64,000 bases of DNA. It comes from Toxonevra muliebris. Lineage: Eukaryota; Arthropoda; Insecta; Diptera; Pallopteridae. Of this stretch, positions 38,801 through 50,800 are shown one piece after another; the first letter of the stretch is position 1, and every line of letters starts with the position of its first letter. Where the stretch lies: positions 58,231,408-58,295,407 of the forward strand of contig OY829329.1 in NCBI GenBank assembly GCA_963691655.1, in the 5' to 3' direction. The position numbers and the translations under genes are program-made. The notes under the pieces are model-generated. The model saw only the letters and a list, made by a program, of their open reading frames with translations, was not told the DNA's origin and did not search any database.

Positions 38801-41800
38801 AAAAAAAATATTTTTTCTTCTAAATGGCATACTACTATGGACTCTGTTCATTTTTGTATACATTGCAAAATTATGATATATTATATATGTATATATATAT
38901 TATGATATATGATTATAAACTTTTAGATTGGCTAATGGCAGATATTTTGTGAACATATGAGTAAAAGGAATTTTTTTTGGTTCATTTAGTTTCAGATAAT
39001 ATATCTGAAGGCCAAAATGTCCTAAATACTAACCCTAATTTTTTCAGAGGCTGTTTGGCTCAACAAGACATAAATTAGAATTTAGGACATTGTTGTTCTT
39101 CTTCTGCTTCGCTAGGATAACAATCCTTAGATAATAAGTCAATTATCGAAATCTTGCTCTCTCATAAAATCTAAATAAAATCGATATCCAAAAACTAACT
39201 TTAAGCAACAGACCTGAACTTTTTTGACTACATATGGGATAATATAGATAAACAGCTTTTAGACTTATATCAACTATTTTGCAGGGTCTTTGACCGACAG
39301 CGATAACAAAATAGTAGAAAACTTCTGCAAAAATATGCGGAAGTTTGGTCGTCTATAAATATGCTTTTCCCGGTAAGGTAAAAAAACATAATAGTTGTTT
39401 TTTTTTTTCTCCAAAATAATGCTCTTATCCCTATTTTCATACCAATCAAACGGTCAAAAAATCTATAGCCCTTATTATGAATTGCGTTCGATCTTCGACT
39501 GTAGTCGAAGGCCCTGATCGAACGAACGAATTTGAGACGATCAAAAAACGGTAGATTTTTTTTAACATGTCGTTACCTGAGAATTGATTTAGCGTATGTG
39601 TATAAGTATTCCTATGCCTATACGCCAAATCAATTCTCAGGCGACGATGTGACTACTATTATTTTGGCCGTAACTGCACATCTATGTATAAAATAAAACT
39701 GTGCATAAATTTATATCTACATTATCGAAGACGAGATTAATCCAGAATATGTTGTAGAGAACAAAGTAGAAGATTTTGATTCAATATCAAATAAAAATGA
39801 TGATAAAAAAGACAAAGAAATACGTAAAAATTTTAATGAAATTTGGATATTCTTCGACCGTGAAAAGTAAACTAATTTCTTTGGTTTTTGTCATTTGTCA
39901 TTTTCATCTAAACAAACAAATATCTATGCACTTACATATAATTTTCTACATACTTATAAATAATTTTCTACATTTACTACCTACTATGCAAATAGGTACT
40001 ACAAATTCTACTTTACATTTTTGTAGATGATTACTTTCGCATTTGGGATTCTGATAATGAAATTGTACCACTTGCTCTAAGTGGTTGGGGTGAATCTGAT
40101 GCTGTTTTTCATTCTACCTATGAAAAATCTGAATTAACCACAAATCGAAAAGAACAAATTGAAAATATTGCATCGCATTTGATAATACGCAGAAATTTTA
40201 ACGAAAATTTCATTTTTATTGATGTTGAAAAGTAATTAAATCTAAAAAAATATTTATTTTCAATGCATGTTTCAAATTTTTTTTTTTATAAAAATAGATT
40301 TGTTGTTAAGAGTTAAGATGTCTTTACACTAGCTGACTAATTTCTTGACCGGAATCAATCAACAAATGAGTTTCATAATGTGCGCTTTTTGATAGCAGCT
40401 GATAGGTTTGTAGATTAAGCCAGCTATTGTAAAGGCATTTTTGGTAGGTTCTTTCTGTTGCCAGAATTATTAATTATTTGTGTTTGTCTGTTTGTAATTG
40501 TGTACTTTTTTTTAATCACAAATCATAGTAAGCCAATATTTATAGCTCACTTGCTCTTAGTAGTATTTGTAGAATATAATTTTTTAACAAAACTTTATTT
40601 CTTATTTAGCTCCACTACAGTATTTTTCACCAGGTCTTCCAGTTTTAGAAATTTCAACAGATAGGCTACAATTTTTACCAGGTATACCAGGTCCACCAAT
40701 GCCACAAACTTCAGCAGGTCGAATTCCAGAATCGATTCAGCCAGTAGTACGAAAAGATTTCCCAGAAAATTGGATATTCTACAATGAAAATAAGTAAATT
40801 ATTATTATTGTTATTGTCGGATAGATTTGTGCAATTATTAATATAATATATACCTACATATATTAAGTGCTGCAATGGAGTTAATGGAACATAAACGGTT
40901 TTTTTTAAAACTGTTTCTGTTAATGCAATCACTCAGTCTGCTTGATGTCTAAGTATTTTCATACCCCTTTATGCATACCATATAATAGTTATATAAATAG
41001 CTAAATGTCGATTATGTTTATGAAATATTTTATTATACTATTATTTACTTTAAATTATTTGAAGGGATTCTTTCTCATTATGATAATATGCACACATAGG
41101 TGGGTATAAAAATAAGTATCCTAAACCATGACTGCGTACCTGCAATTTCTATACATTCATACATATACATTCTGTCAAATAAGTACCCGGAAATTTGAAA
41201 TAAAACACAAACAACTTATCAATCATCTAAATTTATTATATCCCCTTCAAAATAGGCCTCTTCTGAGGCAATACACTTCTTCCAACGAACAATCTAATCA
41301 TCGAAACACTTTTTAAAGCTATATTCCGGGATGGCCTTCAGTTCTCGTTGCGAATTAGTTTTGATGTCTTCAATGCTCTCAAAACGGGTTCCACGAAGTG
41401 GTAATTTGAGTTTTGGAAACAGGAAAAAGTCACACGGGGCCATATCTGGAGAGTACGGTGGTTGTTCGATGATATTTGTTGAATTTTTGTTCAAAAACTC
41501 GTTCACAATGATCGCTTTGTGCGCTGGTGCATTATCGTGGTGCAAAATCCAACTGTTGTTCCGCCACAAATCTGGTCTTTTGCGACGAACATTCTCTCTC
41601 AAACGCCTCATAACGCCAAGATAATATTCTTTATTGACGGTTTGGCCCTCCGGTAAGAATTCCGAAAGAACAACACCACGAATATCGAAGAAAACGGTCA
41701 GCATCACCTTGATTTTCGATTTGCTTTGGCGCGGTTTTTTCGGTTTCGGCTCATTTTTGGCGCGCCATTCCGATGATTGTTGACTTGTTTGCATGTCGTA

Positions 41801-44800
41801 CTCGAAAACCCATGTCTCGTCACCAGTTATGATGCGTTCGATGAACGTTGGATCGGAATTTACGCGTTCAAGCATGTCTTCAGCCACCTTACTGCGATTC
41901 ACTTTTTGAAGAAAAACTCTTTGTTCGATATTTTTATCCATAGTAAAAATCGCAACGCACACAAAAGGTTGACTTGTTCTTAATGACGCCGTAACCAAAC
42001 TAAATGACACATAGCAATAAAAATTCACAGAATAGTGGTTGACAGTTGTGCCAACCTGGGAAAATTTAAAATGAGAATTTCCGGGTACTTATTTGACAGA
42101 ATGTATCAAACATTTAAATGTATATATAATTTCAACAAAATTTGCATTATTTTTTATTATTTCCGATAGGCAATGACTATATAATTGTACCATTGATAAG
42201 CAATTTCGCTGAGACCACAGGTTTTCAAATTACATCCGTCGCCTTTGATACTGCATCTATCCATAATTAAAACATATTACAGTTAGAAAATGCCATCAAA
42301 ATACGTAAACAATTTGAAGAAAATTGGATTTTTATAAATATTATAAAGTATGTAGCCTACAAGGCTAAAGGATTCAATTCAGTTCACACCAAAATATGTA
42401 CAAAAGTTCATAACATATTTTTAGTAAAATGAATTCAATCCCACTATTATGTACTTGTTTGAAATTTTTGTCTTGTTGCTGTTATTTTGTCTCAGTTATA
42501 TGAATTATTTATATTTTATCACACACCACAAATGTGCATTCAAAAATTTGAATTCCATTGTATACTTTTAGATGGATTAGTATAGTATTTTGGAAGCGAC
42601 ATAGTCCGTGAAGAGGAGGTTGCCAATGTATTATTAACAGATGCCGCTAACAATGATCAAAATGTAAAAATACGTAAAAATTTTAATGAAAATTGGATAT
42701 ACTCTGATCATCAAAAGTAAACTTCTTACTTAATTTTTATTTCCAAAATTTTAAGACTTTATTATTTTTTTGTTCATATTTCGGCTTTTTACATTTTGGA
42801 ATTTTCACTTCTTATATATACTTTTTTTTTCTTTCAACAAACATGTATATTAGACCGTACCGCCTTACAGGTAAAAAAAAAGTGCGCCGCATACCTTCGA
42901 ATCTAATTTATTTTTGCAAAGCGATTTTGATAATTTTTTTTTTTTTTTTTTACCGAACGTAGGGGTCGCCTTTTTGAATTTCTCGTTATATCTTTGACAT
43001 TTACAGTCGGATCTTAAAGTATGATATATCGATGTTTTTGTCTCAGGGAGACCTATTCTTTGCTTTAGAAGTCATTGACCTCAAGTACCCCGTTTTAGTA
43101 TTTACCCATCAGATCTCATTTCTTACTACCCTAATGTCAGAAAATTAAGGCTCCCAAATAATCATTAAACTTTTGCTAAGAAAGTTTTTCGATATTTTCA
43201 GCAGAAGTATTTTAAATAAATTTTTTTATTTATTTTTTACCGAATGTTGGGGTCGCCTTTTTAAAATTTTCATTATATCTTCGGAATTTATAGTTGGATC
43301 TTAAAGTAAGATATATCGATGTTTTTGTCTCAAGAAGACCAATTTTTTTGCTTCAAAAGTCATTGACCTCAAGTACCCTCTTCTAGTACTTGCCCGTCAT
43401 ATCTCAGCTTCTACAACATTAATTAAAAAAATAAAAGTAAAATCAAATAATTGAAATTTGAATCGATCATATTTCGACGTGATTCAAGTTTTGGCTGTAT
43501 TTCTGGTGGCTCTCAATCCCTATTGTCATACCAATCAACCGATCAAAAATCTATTAGATACGGATGGTCAATTCAATAAATTTTTTTTTGATCTTGTGAC
43601 TACTATTATTTTGGCCGTAACTGCTCATCTATGTATAAACTAAAACTGTGCGTCAATTTATATATACATTGTAGAAAACGAAATTATTCCAGAATATGCT
43701 GTAAAGAATAAAGTGGAAGATTTTGATTCAATATCAAATAATTTCCTTCAACCGTGAAAAGTAAACTAATTTCTCTGGTTTTTGTCATTTGTCATTTTCA
43801 TCTGAATAAACAAATATCTATGCACTTACATATAATTTTCTACATACTTATAAATAATTTTCTACATTTTCTACCTACTACAAATTCTACTTTACATTCT
43901 TGTAGATGATTACCTTCGCATTTTGGATTCTGAGAATAGAATCCAAAATCACAACCAGGTGGGAAGGTGGTCCTGTTTTTTATTCCACCTATAAAAATCT
44001 AAATTAACCACAAATCGAAAAGAACAAATTGAAAATATTGCATCGCAGAAATTTTAAAGAAAATTTAATTTATATTGATGTTAATTGATGTAATTAAATC
44101 TAAAAAAATATTTATTTTTGATGCATGCTTGTTTTATAAAAATAGATTTGTTGTTAAGAGTTAAGATGTCTTTACACTAGCTGACTAGTTTCTTGACCGG
44201 AATCAACAAATAAGTTTGATAATGTTCGGTGATCACATTTTTTGATAGCAGCAGGTTTGTAGATTAAGTCAGCTATTGTAAAAGTATTCTTGGCAGTATC
44301 TTTCTGTTGCCATATTGTGTTTTTGTGTTAGTACACTTAAATAGTTCCCTAATTTACTCAACTTTCTTTAATCATTGTCTGTTCCTAGTGAGAGATTTTT
44401 TAAGTATAGATGCTAGTAATTATATTAAAAGAAGTTAAGAAAATGTGGTGCTTATAGAGTGAATAAGGAGAGTAATGAAGGGGAGTTTATAAGAGAAGTT
44501 GAAAGGATGTAGACAAGTGGAATGGTAAAGGGGAGCTGCGATGGGAATAGCCGAAAAGGAATGAAGGTGGGGAGTGAAAATAGGGAGTGGTAAAATGAAG
44601 TGGGGAAGAAGAGTGAAGAAGGGGGCTGCAGAAAAAAAGTGAAAAGGGGTGTGGAAACAGGGGTAAAAAAGGAAAGTAGAGACTGAAAATGAGGATAAGA
44701 GTGGAGTGATTGGAAAGAATAAGGAAAGGAAGCTGATAAAGAGAAAAGAGAGGGTAGTAGTAAAGGTAAGTAGGGAAGAAAGGGTGGTAAAGGAGAGTAA

Positions 44801-47800
44801 TGAAGAATAGCGGGAAAGGAAAGTGGAGAGTGAGGAGAAAGAGTGGAGAAGTGAAGTGGGGAAATAAGTGGGAAAGAAAGGTGAGTCAGAGAAGTGGAAA
44901 CGGGAAAGAGAGTAAAGAAGAAAAGTGAGAAATTGAAGCGAAAGAGGAGATTTTTTCAAGAGAAGTGAAGAAAGGAAATGAAAAAAGATAAAGTGGATGA
45001 AAGTAATAAACAACTTAAAAAAAAAATTAAAATTAAAAGTACCTACAAGACTGCAACTGCTGTAGGTCAATATTTAAATAACAGATAATAATTTTGAACA
45101 AATATACATACATATATCGAAACAAAATCTGCTTAACAAATAAATAAATGAAATTAAATAATATTTTATTGTTAATTAAAAGCAGATGTTCAACGTTTAT
45201 TAACCTTATTTAATTGTGATAAGGTTAACATATTTAAGTAAGTATAAGGAAACCTAAAAAATGCAACAAAACTCACAACAAAAACCATTTTGTAAGCATA
45301 AAGCTTACCACAATAGAACTCTTAATTGTTGGATCTTCTTTTTTCGATTTTTGGTATGGAAACCTTGGCAGCCTCTGCCCATTAATTTAGGTACAGCTTA
45401 TTGAATCATTAAGTAAATCTATTAATATTTTTTTCCTTTTTTGTCAAATCAAATATTTTTTGGCTCCCATTGAAATATGTATGTGGCAATATTTTCTTGC
45501 ATTGTTTCTTTTCTATCTAAATCAGTGATGTCGAAAATTTCAAATTTTCGCACTTTTTTTTCCAAATCATAAATAATTTATACAAAAATTTATACATTTC
45601 CCGCTATTTTTACCCATCAAGATGCTGAACTGATATATTTTACACCAGCACCCTTTCCCGAGGAAGAGCTTATTATACGTGATCTAGATCAAATCGCAGC
45701 AACAAATATAATAAACGAACAGTATTTCCTTGATATTGAATATTTCGCCGAACATTTAATACCGAATTTTGTGAAACCGAAACCAAAACCTTATGCAGAT
45801 TACGTAAATGCATGGATGTGTTTGGATACTGAGATGTAATTGAATAATATGTAGTAGCAACTGAATTCTTCTCTAAAAGCTTATACCGAATCTTTTGCTT
45901 ACATTTTTCCGGAAAAAGATAAAGTAATCAAAGCAAACAAAAAAATAAATAAATAAAAAGAACAAAAGCTTATCTTCCGCGGCCACACATTCTTTACATT
46001 CATAATTTTTTTCTTTTTTCTTTTTTTTCTGTCTACACCCTGTGGGCGTGAGAAGCTTTAACTAAATTTCAGCTTTTTGTAAGCTTAAAACTTTACATAG
46101 AATTCATCATCAGTCAGCCTTGCATGCTTTTATTTCTTTTTCCTTTTCGTGTTTATGATTTTATTTATTTTTTTTTTCTTATTCACTCTTTGTATATTCA
46201 AAAGTTTTAAACCATAAGTGCTCTTAAAAGTTCAATTGCTTCTTTTTTTTAAGAAAATATAAAATTTAGTAAATTTTGTATCTCTTCCTTCAGATAGAAT
46301 GAGAAACGTTGTAAAAGCTTTACAGTGGCATTTAAAACCAAAATAATTTATTATAAAATTATTTAAAGTTTAATTCAATTTTTCTTAATAAAACTTATAG
46401 TTCTAAGTCGTTCTATTATACAACGTTGGCAATACTGGAACATACCTTATCCAGATCTTATGCCTCATTTACGAGATTTTCCTGTTGGTCAAATGCACTC
46501 ATTGTACGACGAATACAATCCATCTATTGTATCGTATTATTCATCACGTCCAGTTTCACATCGAGATCAAAGCTCTGCCCCTCATCCACCAATCTTTCCA
46601 GCAAACATACCAAAAATACGCAAACTATTTTTGGAAACTTGGATTTTTAAAAATATTGAGTAATGAATCTTGTCTAACTATTTATGTTTAATCTATGGCT
46701 TATAGATTATTTATTTGTCAATTGTATTGCTTACTGTTTTTGTCCGTGCACTTATTTACCTGCATACATATATAGATTTATTCATTATAGTACATATACA
46801 TACGTACATGAGTAGCACATTGTTTGTGTTGCCGTCGATTGGCTTGATGATGTTAGTAAGTTAGGGACATATTTTGAATAGAGGCCCAAGTTTTTTCGTC
46901 TTATGTCGTCTTCAGGCACCTATTTCCGATACCTTTTTCTGAAGAAAATTCAGTAATCACAAAACAGACCGTACCACGACGTATTTCATGCCCAAAACAT
47001 CCACTAAAGTAGTTCGAACCGAATTGTGAGACATTTCCAGGCCCCGTGCCATCTCTCTGAAGTTTCAATGATGATTTTCTATAACCATTTCCTTCAGTCT
47101 CTCGTTATTTTCGTCAGTTGAAAACAGTGAAGGTCAGCCGAAGCAATCAAAGTTTGTCAACCACTTCTCATCCTCCTTTGAATGCTTTGTACCACTCGTA
47201 TGCTCGTATTTCAATAAAGCTAACACGCCGAATGCCTACGACAACATGTTCAACAATTTAATACAAATTTTATTTGCCAATACAATATTTTAAAATTCAC
47301 AACAGTTGTATACAAACCGATGGACAGATGGTGTCAAAACTTTTTGTGACAGCTTATAACTACTTGTTTCTTTTTTTCATAAACAAGTAACGAAAAAAAA
47401 TAAATCAAACGCGGCTACTTTGGCCGTTAATTTAAAATTATAAGTATATATTTTTTAAAACGAAAATTCTACATTTCTACTATGTATTAAGGCTGAGAAG
47501 CTTAGCCAGTATGTCAACAAAACCAATAATTCGCAAACAATTTTTGGAAACTTGGATTTTTTACAATATTAAGTAATAATCATTTTTACAACATAGTTAC
47601 ATACCTACATACATCGGGTGATCGATTTATTTTGTGGACAGTTAAATATTTTGAAAATTCTGAGTGTTCTGGAAAAAATGCTACTGATAAAAATGATTTG
47701 ATGATTTCAAATGCTATCTCATTCTCCTTTAGACAATAAAGTCGAGCCTAAAGCAGTTTTTTTAAACCACAGAATTTTCGAGTTGTTTTCCTATCTCGAG

Positions 47801-50800
47801 TTAAATGAACCACCCAATTCATATGATCTATAGTTTTTGTTAGACAGTGACAGTCTTGTTTTTTGTTTCTTTCACGTAAATATATTCGTTATATATTTTG
47901 GGGCTTTATTTGGCCTAAAAATGCATTAAGTTCAGAAATTAATTCCATCCTCAAAATTTGCCACTGAATTCAAATTCTATTCGTATTAGAAGTAGGCGTG
48001 GTATTGGCACGATTTAAATAAACTCATAAACTAGCGAGTTCAAAAGAGGGGACTCTATTTTTCATTCACCAACAACTGCTAAACTCTTTGAAATGAAAAT
48101 ATGGGGAGTGGGCGGAGAGGTTCTCTTGTTTTCGCTAGTGGTCTGGGAGATCTTGAAGTTGTAGATGTTCGGAAATTAATATCTTAACAGTTTCTATCGT
48201 TGTTATTGAGTTAAAAAATGTTTTGAAGAAAAAAATGTAACCAAAAACCCCTCCCTTGAATCCGCTAGTGCTCTCATATATTTATACACACTGTCCAGGA
48301 TTATGGATATAATTGAAATTCAAAAAACTGGAGATTTTGTCAGTTTTAAGCTTCAGAATTTTATGCATCAAAATTTTTTAATTTTAATCTTAATACTAAC
48401 TATTAATCTATAAAACATTATAATAACTCTATATACTTTTGCTCAGACATATTTGATCTAATAAGACCTATCTCTGCTGTGGGCGGCTTCGGCGGCGGCG
48501 GCGGCATCGTGGCGTTTGCTAGTGTCGGTTCATTCAGTGCCAGCGGTAATGAAATTCAGCTGCAACATCACGGTGCTAGTCCAGCATCAGCAGAACCCAT
48601 ACAATTACGTAAAGAATTTCCCGAAAATTGGATTTTTCAGAATATTGAAAAGTAAAATGAATTTTTTTTTTCTTAATTTTGTTTAAAAATATTTTTTTTG
48701 TGTACTTTATCACGGTGTATTGGTAAATCTAGGTACTAGAGCCACTACTTCTTCTTTTTCTTTATAATAACTGCAAAACTAACAAAATTTAAACTTTTTT
48801 CTTTTTTATTCTTATTTCAAACCTAAAGTTTCAATAAAACTTAAACCCGTTGCTTCGCATTCAGATGGTGTGCCTATAAAAGGTGCCTCAGGTCAAAAGA
48901 TTTCATCTTCTTCTACCTCGGATAACGATGTAACGCCACAATATCCTTACACTGCCACAGACCCTGCCACCGCATTAAATGAAATTTCTAGCAATATATT
49001 CTATTTACGTCAGAATTTTGTGGAAAATTGGATTTTTATACAACATTAGTATGAAGAAAATTCTTTGTTTTGTGTTTCTTGATTGCATTTGAAACAAAAA
49101 TTTATAGTTACTAAAATAAATGTTATTAAGTGTTTATAAATTATGCTAAAGTGCTTTGAATTTAAAACGCATCGATTTAATTTAATTTTTGTTGGAACCA
49201 TTTTTTTAATAATTTTGTTTTTTCATTTCAAGCAAATGCGATTAATTCGAAATGAACTGTTCGCTTGGAATCGCTGATTTTATGCTAGTAAAATGAGATC
49301 TTGCCATAAATGTAACCTAAACCTTTTAATAACTGTACTATGTCTTAACATTCGTCACTTCTTTTTCCTACTTTTGAGTCACTTATTTTTGTATGAGTGT
49401 GAGTAGCATGCGTATCTAAATTTCCTGCATTTTAATTGCATCTTTTCGTTATCTCGAGAGTTTTAAAATCGCTCTTTATTCTTCTTTATTTCGTGAACGC
49501 GGGTAACTTTTCCCTCTGATTACACTGTTCAACACACAAAAAAATAACAAGGTTCTGAAAGTGGATTCTGATAGAACTCGGGAAAAAAAATTATACGTGT
49601 CTCGGCGTTTTAAAAGTTTACGTCTAATTTTCTTTTTACGCTGGCCTAAAGTTTTCCCATTTCTAACAGATTAAGTATAACAAATCATAGGACAACTTGT
49701 TAGTATTGCGTCAAAGCTTATTGGTATGTTCAGCAACTTATAATAGAATTTTCTGTAGCATATTTTCTTTTAACATATTAACCCTTTAGCGCCCACCTTT
49801 ATGGGTCTTTTTTGCCCTTTTAAAAAAAAATACATTTTTGACCCATTACGAGGGTTGATGGAAGGTTAATATGTTCAAAAAATATGTTGCCCATGAAATT
49901 CTATATAGGTCACTGAACAACAAAAAACTGTAAACATGATTTTTGGAAAAATAAACCCAAATTCAAAAATTGTTTCAAATTTTCACCTTTTATAAGCAAT
50001 GAGCTGGTGTGTCTTCTAAAGTATTTTCTAAACTAAAAATATATTTATATAGCAAAACAAACATTAATTAATTAAATTCATTCAACAACAAATACCTTTT
50101 TTCTTATACCTGTGAGAAAAGCAACCACTTTCAAGTCACAACAAATGCGCCATTTATTATTCGTATTTAATTCTTTTCTTTCATGCCATTTCCATATGCT
50201 ATCGGAATCAATAGCAATTTTTTTTTTCTCAAGTTCTATCAGAATCGACTTTCAGAACCTTGTTATTTTTGAAAAAATTGATTTTTTGAAGTTATATATA
50301 AACAGGTTAATGAGCAAATAACTTCAAATAACGAAATTGACATTAACTTAAGTCATGACTTTGAAAATTAACCTCTAGATATATAATTAACCTCTAGATT
50401 TAATTTTCAAAGTCTCCTAAAAAACTATCATGAACTGATCGAATGGGGACCGTTCAGAAAAAATGACACCTAGAATCATTTTCTCACAAACATATACACA
50501 CACACTCTCATGTGCTAGACTTTCAAATAACGAACTGTTATGCAGACTAGCTACAATGGGAAAAAACAACAACATAAGTGTATAGAACGGTAGTGGTAGT
50601 TTCTTTCAATATCTCTATTCAGTGAAGATATTTGGAATCAAATCTGTAGCTTATATGGGATATTGAAGGATTAAGAACTATCACTAAGATCACAGATGAG
50701 GAATTGTGGCGGATTCCGAAACGGCCGTCTGATTTGCCCGTTTCTATATACATTGTTGTTGTGATGACTACATTTGTTCATTAACCTGTTTATATATAAC

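Larger units (their letters stand above)
40517..42850 (+). repeat. Block A': duplicated copy carrying alternative exons 14-16 and a mariner insertion
   Basis: Matches block A (31877-33240) almost throughout, apart from the 936-bp mariner element at 41168-42103 and small indels. Of its three exons, 14 is intact while 15 and 16 are disrupted. Confidence 0.85.

Noticed and set aside
39776..40030. 84-aa frame spanning exon 12 and the following intron
   Set aside because: Read-through past the exon 12 donor, in a different reading from the exon pair; a shadow of the cassette.
44435..45070. 211-aa minus-strand open frame
   Set aside because: It is the C/T-rich complement of the purine tract; Ser/Phe/Leu composition with no domain, start context or splice logic.
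49770..49875. Small TTAA palindrome as an independent element
   Set aside because: AACATATTAACC/GGTTAATATGTT ends are clear, but the 100-bp unit is too short to classify; mentioned only within the 49541-50270 element.
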